64,000 bases of DNA from Campylobacter showae (GTDB taxonomy: Bacteria > Campylobacterota > Campylobacteria > Campylobacterales > Campylobacteraceae): the NCBI RefSeq assembly GCF_004803815.1, contig NZ_CP012544.1:1922001-1986000 (forward strand). The letters are read 5' to 3'. The translations under genes were made by a program, and so were the position numbers. This document shows, piece by piece, positions 11,722-19,894 of the stretch. Numbering within the stretch: the first letter of the stretch is position 1; each line of letters starts with the position of its first letter. The notes below the pieces were generated by a model. The model saw only the letters and a program-made list of their open reading frames with translations. It was not told where the DNA came from and searched no databases.

Positions 11722-12816
11722 TTACGCCTTTTTTAAAACGTAAAGCAGCTCGCTAACGTGCGTCGGGCGACTGGCTAGATTTCTACTACCGCGAAAAGCG
11801 TTGTATTTTTGCTCCAAAATTTGCACTTCGCCAAGCCCGGCTAAATTTTGGCTAAATTCTTCGCGCGCGATGAAGCCCTCGGAGTTAAACGAGATGAGCA
11901 CGAATTTAGCTTTTAGCTTTGAGATTAGCTCGAAAAATGCGGGCGCGGCGGCTGATTTTTGATTAAAAACTGAGCGGTTCCAGCCCCGAGCGATGCCCGA
12001 AACCCGCGAGATTTCGCTCGGACGCTCGTAGCTAGCGATCAAATTTAGCATAAAGTAGTTCGAGCCGTAGGGGTGCTGGTTATAAGGCGGATCAAGATAG
12101 ACCAGATCAAACGGCGGAAGCTCGGCGGCAAGCTCCTGGGCGTCTCGTCTTTGCACTTCAAATTCGACGTTAAAATTTGAAAAAACGGGCTTAAGCAGGC
12201 TGATGTCGGCCGTGATGCGAGATAGCGCGTGTTTGCCGCGTCCGCCAAACTGCCCAAGGCCGTCCTTGTTTTTATGAAAACCCTTGAAAATACCGCTGGT
12301 GTTGGCGTGCACGCTAGCTGAATACAACAACGGAGCGACAAAAAAAACGCGCAGCTCCTGCGGCACTAGCGCCTCGATAATCTGGCGCGCGGTGTCTATG
12401 TAGGCGGCGTTTTTTCTCGTGTAAAAGACGCGGTCAGTCGCCAAAATATTTGCCTCGTCTTTTGGCGCGTAAAGCTCGCAGATAAAGCCCTCGCGCAAAT
12501 TTGCGCCGATTTCGCGCGTTAGTTTTTCATGCCAAAAATCAAGCTCTTTTTTAAACTCCGCGTCCGCGTTTGCGAGGTAGCACTCGTTTGTTACGCGGCT
12601 ATAAAGCTCCAGGTCGTTTGCGACGATGAAATTTGCGTGGGATTTTAAAAACCGCGACACGATGCCGCTACCGCTAAAAAGGTCGCAGCAGCTTAGTTTT
12701 TCTTTACCAAGTGCGTGTTTTGCGATATTTACGCCTTGTTCGATAAAACCTAAAAGCGAGCGTTTGTTGCCTAGATAAGTTAAAATTTGCTCTTTTAAAT
12801 ACGCCTGATTTTCCAT
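11722..12816 (-). CDS. Dam-class (D12) N6-adenine DNA methyltransferase, CtsM-like
   Basis: The 364-residue enzyme carries LKEQILTYLGNKRSLLGFIE (about 6-25, the alpha-class GNK-type start), the AdoMet loop DLFSGSGIVSRFL (about 46-58) and the catalytic VYLDPPYNQHPYGSNY (around 248). Upstream in-frame codons exist up to 12957, but ATG at 12816 has a purine-rich site and avoids overlap with the divergent mqnD. No restriction endonuclease gene is adjacent, so it looks like an orphan methylase. Its N-terminus resembles my memory of C. jejuni Cj0208 (CtsM), reported to modify RAATTY and to matter for natural transformation; the target specificity here is inferred only. It lies between recA and mqnD, a position free of genes in C. 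jejuni. Confidence 0.85.
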   Translation of the reverse strand: MENQAYLKEQILTYLGNKRSLLGFIEQGVNIAKHALGKEKLSCCDLFSGSGIVSRFLKSHANFIVANDLELYSRVTNECYLANADAEFKKELDFWHEKLTREIGANLREGFICELYAPKDEANILATDRVFYTRKNAAYIDTARQIIEALVPQELRVFFVAPLLYSASVHANTSGIFKGFHKNKDGLGQFGGRGKHALSRITADISLLKPVFSNFNVEFEVQRRDAQELAAELPPFDLVYLDPPYNQHPYGSNYFMLNLIASYERPSEISRVSGIARGWNRSVFNQKSAAAPAFFELISKLKAKFVLISFNSEGFIAREEFSQNLAGLGEVQILEQKYNAFRGSRNLASRPTHVSELLYVLKKA

Positions 12817-12924
12817 ATTTTTCTTTATAAATTCCGCATTTTTATGGCGATTGTAGCAAAAATTTACTATAATTTCGCAATCTAGCCGCGCGCGAAATTT
12901 AAAGCGGAGCAAAAAGGATAAAAT

Positions 12925-13797
12925 TTGAAGATTTTTAAGCATATAAACGTCGCTCACTCACCCGACGCAGACGATATTTTTATGTATAAGGCGATTGATT
13001 TTGGCTGGGTAAGCTCGAAAAATCTAAAATTTAGCGCCACCGCGCTTGATATCCAGACGCTAAACGACGAGGCGCTAAAAGGCACCTATGAGGCCACGGC
13101 GATTAGTTTCGCGCTATATCCACTCATCTGCGAGGAGTACGCGCTTTTGCGTACGGCAGTGAGTTTCGGCGAGGGTTACGGCCCAAAGCTAGTTAAGAAA
13201 AAAGGCGCGGTTTTAAAGCGAAATTTCAAAGTCGCGCTCAGCGGCAAACACACGACCAATGCCCTGCTTTTTCGCATGGCCTACCCGCAGGCGCGCATAG
13301 TTTATAAAAATTTCCTAGAAATCGAGGGTGCGGTTTTAAGCGGGGAGGTGGATGCAGGCGTGCTGATACACGAGAGCATTTTGGATTTTTCGGACGAGCT
13401 TTGCGTGGAGCGCGAGATCTGGGATATCTGGAGCGAGCTAGCGGGTGAAAATCTGCCGCTGCCGCTAGGAGGCATGGCGGTTCGCCGCAGCCTGCCGATA
13501 ACGGACGCTACCGAGTGCGAGCGCGTGCTAACGGAGGGCGTACGCATCGCCACCGCGCATAAGCCCTTTTTGTCGCATATGCTAATGGAGCGAAATTTGA
13601 TCCGCGTCGATAAAGAAAAGCTAAAAACCTATCTAAATCTCTACGCAAACGACAGTTCTGTCTCAATGAACGAAACAAAGCTAAAGGCGGTAAATAGGCT
13701 CTTTGCGCTTGGTTATGAGAGGGGATTTTATCCGCTACCGATCAAGGCCGAAAACTATCTCGTGCCCGCCGAGTACAACAATATAAGGTTTAGCTAA
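12925..13797 (+). CDS. mqnD: 1,4-dihydroxy-6-naphthoate synthase (futalosine pathway)
   Basis: Cleaves cyclic dehypoxanthine futalosine to 1,4-dihydroxy-6-naphthoate in menaquinone synthesis, the only menaquinone route in campylobacters. 290 residues, periplasmic-binding-protein-like fold without signal peptide. Family motifs: AHSPDADDIFMYKAI (about 10-24), TYEATAISFALYPLI, VDAGVLIHESIL (around 140) and LPLGGMAVRRSLP. The start is TTG at 12925, set by AAGGAT seven bases upstream. Stop and the fliQ start overlap by one base (TAATG), giving the mqnD-fliQ-murB operon seen in C. jejuni (Cj1674-Cj1676). Confidence 0.9.
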   Translation: MKIFKHINVAHSPDADDIFMYKAIDFGWVSSKNLKFSATALDIQTLNDEALKGTYEATAISFALYPLICEEYALLRTAVSFGEGYGPKLVKKKGAVLKRNFKVALSGKHTTNALLFRMAYPQARIVYKNFLEIEGAVLSGEVDAGVLIHESILDFSDELCVEREIWDIWSELAGENLPLPLGGMAVRRSLPITDATECERVLTEGVRIATAHKPFLSHMLMERNLIRVDKEKLKTYLNLYANDSSVSMNETKLKAVNRLFALGYERGFYPLPIKAENYLVPAEYNNIRFS

Positions 13798-14063
13798 TGC
13801 AATCAACGCTCATAGAACTCGGTATCGAAACCTTTAAAATCGCGCTTTATCTGAGCTTCCCTATGCTGCTCGCTGGCCTATCGGCGGGCCTTATCATCAG
13901 TATATTTCAGGCTACGACGCAGATAAACGAGATGACGCTAAGCTTCGTGCCCAAAATCATCCTCGTCGTCGTCGTGATTATATTTTTGATGCCGTGGATG
14001 GTCTCGATGATGGTCGATTTCACGACGCGTATGATAGAGTTTATCCCGAATTTCGTGCAATGA
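13797..14063 (+). CDS. fliQ: Flagellar export apparatus protein FliQ
   Basis: 88-residue inner-membrane component of the flagellar type III export gate, forming the FliP5Q4R1 helix. Two hydrophobic helical hairpin segments (about 15-40 and 52-75) and the family text LIISIFQATTQINEMTLSFVPKI are present. The ATG overlaps the mqnD stop by one base and its TGA stop overlaps the murB ATG (ATGA), so translation of the three is probably coupled. Confidence 0.95.
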   Translation: MQSTLIELGIETFKIALYLSFPMLLAGLSAGLIISIFQATTQINEMTLSFVPKIILVVVVIIFLMPWMVSMMVDFTTRMIEFIPNFVQ

Positions 14064-14845
14064 CGCAGCTTATAGATTTTTCCAAATTTAGCTCGGTGCG
14101 AGTAGGCGGCGTGCACGAGGTGGCGGTGCTAGAGAGCATTGAGGACGCTCTAAAGCCGGAATTTGCCGGGCGCGTGATGATAGGCGGCGCGAACAACCTG
14201 CTAGTCTCGCCAAACCCGCCCGCGATGATGATGCTAGGCGGCGTGTTTGATTATATAAATTTAAGCGGCGACGTGCTTAGTATCGGAGCTGCGACGAAGT
14301 CGGGCAAAATTTACAACTTCGCCAAAAAACACAATATCGGCGGGTTTGAGTTTTTGCAAAATATCCCAGGTACGCTCGGGGGTCTTGTTAAAATGAACGC
14401 GGGGCTTTGCGGCGTTAGTATCAGCGATAGCCTGCTAGCCGTGCGACTAGGTCGCGGCTGGGTAGAGCGCGAGAGGATAAGCTTTAGCTACCGAAAAAGC
14501 GGGATCGATGAGCCGATTTTGGGCGCCGAGTTTAAAATTTCGCGCAAATTTGACGCAGCGCTCGCCGCCGATTTTGCCGCTAAACGCGCAAATCAGCCAA
14601 AGGGCGCTAGCTTTGGCAGCTGTTTTGTAAATCCGCCGGGCGACTACGCAGGCAGACTGATCGAGGAAGTCGGGCTAAAGGGCTACGCGATAGGCGGGGC
14701 TAAATTTAGCGAGCAGCACGCGAATTTCATCGTAAATTTTAACGCCGCGACCTTCGCGGACGTAACCGGGCTCATAAATTTAGCCCGCGAGCGCGTTTTG
14801 GAGCAATTCGGCATAGAGCTAAAAACCGAAGTGGTAATACTTTAG
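14060..14845 (+). CDS. murB: UDP-N-acetylenolpyruvoylglucosamine reductase
   Basis: FAD- and NADPH-dependent second step of UDP-N-acetylmuramate synthesis. 261 residues with the ATG at 14060 that overlaps the fliQ stop; a further in-frame start at 13994 would lie inside fliQ and is rejected. FAD-domain motifs: SSVRVGG (about 12-18), IGGANNLLVSP (around 51), GFEFLQNIPGTLGGLVKMNAG (around 105; catalytic-domain glycine-rich segment), and GSCFVNPPGDYAGRLIEEVGLKG (around 195) with the conserved Ser that protonates substrate. The short (type II) form is normal for campylobacters. Confidence 0.95.
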   Translation: MTQLIDFSKFSSVRVGGVHEVAVLESIEDALKPEFAGRVMIGGANNLLVSPNPPAMMMLGGVFDYINLSGDVLSIGAATKSGKIYNFAKKHNIGGFEFLQNIPGTLGGLVKMNAGLCGVSISDSLLAVRLGRGWVERERISFSYRKSGIDEPILGAEFKISRKFDAALAADFAAKRANQPKGASFGSCFVNPPGDYAGRLIEEVGLKGYAIGGAKFSEQHANFIVNFNAATFADVTGLINLARERVLEQFGIELKTEVVIL

Positions 14846-14973
14846 ACCTAAGCTTACTATAATAACACAAAAAATATCATTTAACTAAAAACGATTTTTG
14901 ATTAAGTTAAGTACGCCTAAATTTTTACTTCATTTAAGCCCGCAAAATGTCTATTCTTAAGTAAATATTTCTA

Positions 14974-14993
14974 TTTATTTTTATAAAAATAAA
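14974..14993. repeat. Perfect 20-base AT palindrome upstream of DUF805 gene
   Basis: TTTATTTTTATAAAAATAAA reads the same on both strands. It lies in a very AT-rich 100-base stretch between murB and the DUF805 gene, where core DNA gives way to accessory genes. It could be an operator, a terminator-like hairpin or a boundary scar; sequence alone does not decide. Confidence 0.5.
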
Positions 14994-15020
14994 AAAATAT
15001 TTTAAAACAAAGGATAAACA

Positions 15021-15392
15021 GTGACTTTTGGCGAATCCATAAAAAGTTGCCTTAACGGCTACGTAAAGTTTGACGGCAGAGTGCCTAGGTCGGAGTACTG
15101 GTGGTTTTTAGTCTTTATTTTTATAGTAAACGTAGTTGCGGTTTGCATAGACTTAAGTGCATCAAACATATACGAAAAATCAGAGCTTGTCTCTACGCTT
15201 GCGGGTTTAGCCCTTTTGTCACCCAACCTCGCAGTCTGCGTCAGAAGACTTCACGACCTAAACAAGAGCGGCTGGTGGGTGCTGCTCTTTTTTATTCCGA
15301 TCATCGGCCCGGTCGTTTTAATCGTATGGTTTGCTACGCGCGGCACGGTAGGCGCAAATATCTTCGACGAAGACCCGTTAGCGGCGGTTTAA
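15021..15392 (+). CDS. DUF805 membrane protein
   Basis: 123 residues with the DUF805 pattern: amphipathic start, GRVPRSEYWWFLVF (about 20-33), three or four membrane helices, and the signature VRRLHDLNKSGWWVLLFFIPIIGPVVLIVWF (about 73-103). Members are small inner-membrane proteins of unknown function, often beside toxin or stress genes. The start is GTG at 15021 with AAAGGA seven bases before. It is first in the row DUF805, pentapeptide-like, barstar-like, Imm11-like. Confidence 0.82.
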   Translation: MTFGESIKSCLNGYVKFDGRVPRSEYWWFLVFIFIVNVVAVCIDLSASNIYEKSELVSTLAGLALLSPNLAVCVRRLHDLNKSGWWVLLFFIPIIGPVVLIVWFATRGTVGANIFDEDPLAAV

Positions 15393-15541
15393 AGAGGCTA
15401 AAAATATCCGCAAAAGGCGGCGCAAAGGAAAAGACGAGTTATTTTATTTGCACGGGCGGTGCTGGTTTTTTGCGGTTTATAAACGTTTACGCCAAAGCTT
15501 AGTGCCGCTATGAAATTTTACGCACGGAAAGCAAATACAAA

Positions 15542-16285
15542 ATGAAAAATCTTTTTATAAATAACGAATTGCGCGATATTTCGGTATGCGGCGAGAACCT
15601 GGGCGGAGCGATTTTTGACGATTTGTCGGTTAGGGATGCGAAATTTATTCAGTGCGATTTTTCAAATGCGAGAATAGGCCTACGAAAAAACGTTAGTTTT
15701 GAAAATACCGTTTTTCAAAAGGTAGATTTCCGTAGCGTCGGACAAGTAAATGCGGTTTACGATAATTGCAAATTTATCGGTTGCGATTTTCGCGGAACGA
15801 GATTAGACGACTTATCGACGAAATATTTCTCGTGTTTATTTGATAAATGCAAAATAACCGACCAAAAATTTTTAGTAAATAATTTTTAGAAAAATACGAT
15901 TATCGGGAAAATATCCGAAGTCCAATTTATCAGCGATAACCAAAGATTAGGCAAGCTTGACGAGCCAAATTTAAATCTATCCGCCTGCAAAATCTCGTTT
16001 TTTAAATTTATAAATTGCGATATATCAAACATCCTTCCGCCCGACTTTTCTAATTATATATTTATAAAAGATTTAAAGACAAAAATCCAAAAAGCAAACG
16101 AAAAACTAGAGTTAGATGATTTGTCTGCGGCAAACAAAAAAACGATGGAAAGAAAGTTAAGGCATTTAGGCGGGCTAGATGCGTATTTATTTAACGTAGA
16201 GGATGAAATTTACATCAACGGTTTAGAATTTACGGAAAAATTCTTTTTTTATTTAGGCGTGGATACGGCTTGTTTGCTAAAATAA
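15542..16285 (+). pseudogene. Pentapeptide-like protein gene interrupted by an in-frame TAG
   Basis: The frame opened by ATG 15542 runs 115 codons, stops at TAG 15887-15889 and then continues in the same frame, without shift, for another 131 codons to TAA at 16283-16285. The first part has pentapeptide-like text (FDDLSVRDAKFIQCDFSNAR, FIGCDFRGTRLDDL), which suggests a right-handed beta helix; the second continues with ISFFKFINCDIS and then a charged helical tail. The reconstructed product is 247 residues. No function is assigned, though neighbours are immunity-like. TAG is used as a normal stop by other genes here (for example murB and the 56115 dctP), so code reassignment is unlikely; either a nonsense mutation or a sequencing error. 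Confidence 0.7.
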
Positions 16286-16303
16286 ATTTAAAGGCATTTA
16301 ACG

Positions 16304-16639
16304 ATGAAATTTATTAGCGTAGATATAGATTTTTTAGATATTTATTCTAAAAATTTTCACCTAAAAATGGCGGAAATTTTCGGTTTTCCAGACTTTTACG
16401 GCAAAAATCTCGCCGCTTTGATAGATTGCTTATCTGATTTAAGAACATTTGGGGACGAAGAGCCCATGACTCGCTACTCTTTAAACGATGACGAATGCCT
16501 TTTATTAAACGTTAGAAATTTATCTAAAGCATCAAACGATTTGAGACGCAAATTTTTATTAGCCCTAGAAGCCGTAAATACGCGCTTATCGGCGGGTAAG
16601 ACGCCTACGATATTAGTAAATTTAACGAGCAAAGGATAG
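16304..16639 (+). CDS. Barstar-family protein (RNase inhibitor-like)
   Basis: 111 residues with the barstar core: HLKMAEIFGFPDFYGKNLAALIDCLSDLR (about 19-47), matching the family pattern in which helix alpha2 and its acidic residue plug the active site of barnase-type RNases. The C-terminal half is more variable (KTPTILVNLTSKG). Barstar homologues act as cytoplasmic immunity proteins for secreted or contact-dependent RNase toxins. No barnase-like toxin gene is seen nearby, so it appears orphan. It sits 18 bases after the broken pentapeptide-like gene and two bases before the next gene, consistent with one operon. Confidence 0.8.
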   Translation: MKFISVDIDFLDIYSKNFHLKMAEIFGFPDFYGKNLAALIDCLSDLRTFGDEEPMTRYSLNDDECLLLNVRNLSKASNDLRRKFLLALEAVNTRLSAGKTPTILVNLTSKG

Positions 16640-16641
16640 AC

Positions 16642-17295
16642 TTGCTGCAAGAAGTAAGAACCAGCTGCGAACCGGCGGTAATCGGCGTTAGAAACGGCCT
16701 ATATCAGACGGAGTTTATAGACGCCAGATCCTTTCCCTCTAAAGACGTCAAAGACAAATTTGCGGACGTTTTTACGAATCCGCTAAATTTATCCGCATTT
16801 AAAGACGAATGCGTTAAAGCGTTTGCGCTAAAACGAGCAAAACAAACCGATATCGTTTCTTGCGACTCGGGTATTTTTGATTTGGATTTTTTGATTTCGC
16901 AAAAAGCAGCAGACGTCATCAAATCCTTTAAGATTAATAATCTGATAAAAGTACCCGTCGAAATTGACGGCTGGAGCGGTAAATATTTTACGGTTAGTTT
17001 CCCTAAATACAGCGTTAATATCGTAAATTTTCCCGAGTCTATTTTCGTATATCAAGATTGCGATAAAGAGCAAGGAAAATTTATCGATATCGTAAGAAGC
17101 ATTAACGCCCCAGACGAATATGGCGACTTAATGACGCAAATCGTCCCCAGAAAAATATCGCTATCGCAAAAAATAGAAGATAAGGCGTTTCATATAAACG
17201 GCATGGGGCTATTTTTCTCTCGCGATATTTTGGACGCGTTTTTATCGGAGCAAATAAGCGGATTTAGCCTGCATGACGCTTTCGTTTTAGCTTAA
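16642..17295 (+). CDS. Imm11/DUF1629-like immunity-type protein
   Basis: 217 residues, soluble. The order of a variable N-terminal half (TDIVSCDSGIFDLDFLISQKAADVI), then a late segment with FFSRDILDAFLSEQISGFSLHDAFVL at the C-terminus resembles the Imm11/DUF1629 group, where the last helix-strand ends in a G-F/V-x-x pattern. The match is by eye and moderate. Start is TTG at 16642, chosen because AAAGGA lies six bases upstream and the frame begins two bases after the barstar stop. With the barstar gene it forms an apparent immunity pair without a toxin. Confidence 0.5.
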   Translation: MLQEVRTSCEPAVIGVRNGLYQTEFIDARSFPSKDVKDKFADVFTNPLNLSAFKDECVKAFALKRAKQTDIVSCDSGIFDLDFLISQKAADVIKSFKINNLIKVPVEIDGWSGKYFTVSFPKYSVNIVNFPESIFVYQDCDKEQGKFIDIVRSINAPDEYGDLMTQIVPRKISLSQKIEDKAFHINGMGLFFSRDILDAFLSEQISGFSLHDAFVLA

Positions 17296-17701
17296 ATTTA
17301 TCGGCTTGCTTCGGAGTTTGGTGACCGCTCGGCTTTTTTGCGCAAATTTGCCTTTGCTTAAATCAGGCTTTGAATTTTCGCGCCCATAGCCGAATTTCGC
17401 TCGATTGTCCGGTTTTGCGTTTGCCAGGCGGTTAAATTTAGGGCGTCGGGCTCGTCTTTGCGTATTTGCCAAATAAACGTATCGGCGCGGCTTTTGGCTC
17501 TTTAGCGGAGCATCAAAAACCCGGGCGCGCATTCATCGCTTGCTTGAGCGCATTTATCCGAATTTGCAGTTGCGTCTTAACGCGAGGTTTATCGCGCTTG
17601 GCGTTTCATTTGCCAGGCGGCGTTTTGTCTTGGCCTTATCCGACCGGTCGTTTGCGAACTTGCGTCTAACCGCCGATAAAACCTATTTCTCCGCCGTAAA
17701 T
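17296..17701. other. Intergenic stretch, no gene seen
   Basis: About 406 bases at the end of the immunity-like patch. Short open frames occur on both strands, but none has a ribosome site or recognisable protein text. The DNA is GC-rich with repeated GCCAGGCGGxxxAAATTT-like words (two at about 17426 and 17614). It may be decayed coding DNA. Confidence 0.35.
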
Positions 17702-18154
17702 TTAGCCCAAATAACGCATCGCTAAGGCCGCTAAAATGAGCGCCGAACTAAGCGCGGCAGTTAGTTTATACAGCCGCAAAGCTCCAGCGCAGCGACTTTT
17801 CATATCGCGGATTTTAGGCGGTTTGCTAGTTAAATTTAGCTCTAAAAGCGCCGCGTCAAATTTGCCGCAACCCAGCCTCTCATCCGCAAAATCCTTAAAG
17901 ATAAGCGAGTCAAAATGCAACCTAATATGCAGATAAAACAAAACCGCAAAAGCCGCCAAAAAGCCCGCAACGACAACAAAATTTGCAAAAATACTAAGGC
18001 AGACAGCTAGCTGAAGTAAATTTAACAAGAAAAATGGCCTATGCGTCGCTAAAAATCTAGCCGTAACCAGCGCTAAAGCCCTATCGTCCGTCCTTTGGCG
18101 GCGTTCCCGCTCCCCGTCTTGCGCCGCTTTTTCGTTTTGCTCCACATTCGTCAT
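17702..18154 (-). CDS. Small membrane protein of unknown function
   Basis: 150 residues: charged N-terminus (about 1-30, Glu/Arg-rich), a hydrophobic helical pair at about 40-77, a soluble loop, and a final helix at about 130-148. No family recognised. ATG at 18154 has a strong GAGGAGGG site. It lies downstream of the PAP2/dual-specificity phosphatase gene on the same strand with a 180-base gap, so it may be in the lipid cluster but the gap is large. Confidence 0.5.
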   Translation of the reverse strand: MTNVEQNEKAAQDGERERRQRTDDRALALVTARFLATHRPFFLLNLLQLAVCLSIFANFVVVAGFLAAFAVLFYLHIRLHFDSLIFKDFADERLGCGKFDAALLELNLTSKPPKIRDMKSRCAGALRLYKLTAALSSALILAALAMRYLG

Positions 18155-18335
18155 TTTCCCTCCTCATTTTGGGTGTTCGCCTTTGGTTAAATTCCCGTTC
18201 GTTTTCGCCGAGAATTTTGCAATGCCGCTTGTTTCTAGCCTGCAGATTTTTTAAATTTGATCCCTTAAACCGGACTTGATCAAATTTAGCATGCGCCTAT
18301 TTCGCGCTTAAATTTGCCGCTTCTTTACTTCGCTT

Positions 18336-19853
18336 TCAAATTTCGCGGGTGCCGTCTGCTAGCTGCATTATCCGCTCCCGTAGCAGGCTAGAGACTGCGA
18401 TCTTTTCGCGGCGCGATCTTAGCAAATTTAGCGCGTCGTCAAATCCTAGTCCCGCGTAAATCACAAGCCAAGCGAGCAGTACCGACGCGCTCCTGCCGTA
18501 GCCCAGCGCGCAGCACACTAGCACCTTTTTGCCGTTCTCAGCGGCTCGTTCGTTTGAGTTAGCGAAAATTTGTCCCGCCTCGGCGATCTTACTCTCGTTT
18601 GCCGCGCCGCGCGTTTGCAAATTTGCCCGCGCGTTCGCTTGCTCGTCAAATTTCAAATTTCGCCCGTGCGCGTAGCCCACCTCGGCGCTAAAATTTAATC
18701 CTAGCTCAACCGTCGTTTGCGGTAAATTTTCGCCGCCGCAAAGAGTCGTTTTTACTATCCGCTCAAGCTCGTCTGTGCCTAGTTTTAACTCGTCTGCGCT
18801 CGGCATTATCATATCTAGCATAGGTAGGCTCGCGTAAATTTGCGCACCGTTAGGACTCTCAAACTCGGCCGCGCAGTCAAGCACGGCGTCAAATTTGCCA
18901 GCCTCCTTAACCGAGCCTAGATAGAGCCCCGGCAAAATTTCATCCGCAAGCCGGCGTCCGCGCAGCCAAAAGAGCGCATTTAGCCGCGCGACGCAAAGAT
19001 AGGGAAGGAGCAAGGCTTTAGCCGCGGCGGCGTGACGGCCTTGCCCGTTTTTAGCAAAAACTCCCGCACCCAAAAACGCGTAACCGCAGGCGACCAGCGC
19101 GAAACTAAGGCTCGCCCATGACAGCCACAACGCCCACGAGCTCCAAATTTTAGCCCCCGCAATCGCCGCAAAAAGCGTCAAAAACGCAAGCACCAGATAT
19201 AGCGCCGCCCATTTGTAGCGCGTAGTCTCCACAGTCATGGCAAACCTAAGCGGCTCACCATCCATCGGACGAACGAGCAGCACAAAATATCCCGCGGCTA
19301 ATCCCGTCGGAATGTCGATAAAATGGTGCTGATACGTGGTCAGCACGCTAAAGCCGATGAGCACAAACCACGCTACGAGCGCCGCTTTAAGCCAAATCGC
19401 GCGCGCCTTGCGAAGGTAAAATGCGCCCACGACGACGCAAAGTATGATGTGCAGCGATGGGGCTTGATTAAACGGGAGGTCAAAGGCGGCGAGGCTCGAG
19501 AACAAAAAGCCGCTAAAGCCCGAAACTGCGGGCTTTTCCCACGACATTTGCAGAGGAAAAGCGATAAAAAACAGCGTCGCGATAACCTGCGCGGCGAGCA
19601 GCTGCGTGACGTAGCGCGCGAGCTCACGGCCGTCACGGCATAGGAAAAATCCAAGCGCGTAGAGCAAATTTAGCGACCAGTACGGCACGATGCTCCACGC
19701 CCAAAACGGCACCGCGCGCTCCCATGCAAAATAGATCTCGGGTACGTTTGCGCGAGCGCTCGCGAGGGCGTTTGTAGCGCCGTAGCTAGCGTAAAATATC
19801 GCGGCAACTACGACTAGCACAGCCAGCTGCGATAAAAACAATTTCGTTTTCAT
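18336..19853 (-). CDS. PAP2 lipid phosphatase fused to dual-specificity protein phosphatase (YnbD-like)
   Basis: 505 residues (ATG 19853 with AAGG six bases before; a TTG at 19880 is less likely). The N-terminal membrane half has about six helices and PAP2 signatures: APSLHI (about 131-136) and TTYQHHFIDIPTG (about 172-184), the histidines that dephosphorylate lipid phosphates at the periplasmic face. The C-terminal half is a dual-specificity phosphatase: general-acid loop SLPMLDM and catalytic CALGYGR (C-x5-R, about 448-454). The same fusion is E. coli YnbD. About 70 hydrophilic residues rich in Asn/Ala (about 370-440) are inserted just before the catalytic Cys loop, apparently lineage-specific. 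It is the last gene of the lipid cluster, separated from ynbC-like by repeat copy C. Confidence 0.87.
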   Translation of the reverse strand: MKTKLFLSQLAVLVVVAAIFYASYGATNALASARANVPEIYFAWERAVPFWAWSIVPYWSLNLLYALGFFLCRDGRELARYVTQLLAAQVIATLFFIAFPLQMSWEKPAVSGFSGFLFSSLAAFDLPFNQAPSLHIILCVVVGAFYLRKARAIWLKAALVAWFVLIGFSVLTTYQHHFIDIPTGLAAGYFVLLVRPMDGEPLRFAMTVETTRYKWAALYLVLAFLTLFAAIAGAKIWSSWALWLSWASLSFALVACGYAFLGAGVFAKNGQGRHAAAAKALLLPYLCVARLNALFWLRGRRLADEILPGLYLGSVKEAGKFDAVLDCAAEFESPNGAQIYASLPMLDMIMPSADELKLGTDELERIVKTTLCGGENLPQTTVELGLNFSAEVGYAHGRNLKFDEQANARANLQTRGAANESKIAEAGQIFANSNERAAENGKKVLVCCALGYGRSASVLLAWLVIYAGLGFDDALNLLRSRREKIAVSSLLRERIMQLADGTREI

Positions 19854-19894
19854 TTTTACCTTTTTTGCTAATTCTATCAAATTTTATCGGATTT

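Noticed and set aside
12816-12957. Longer N-terminus for the adenine methylase
   Set aside because: The extra 47 residues have no family similarity and overlap the start of divergent mqnD; ATG 12816 gives the normal start.
13994-14059. Longer N-terminus of MurB
   Set aside because: It lies inside fliQ; the ATGA overlap at 14060 is the natural coupled start.
17466-17725. Two overlapping frames downstream of the Imm11-like gene
   Set aside because: No ribosome site, no domain text; both are open only because the DNA is GC-rich.
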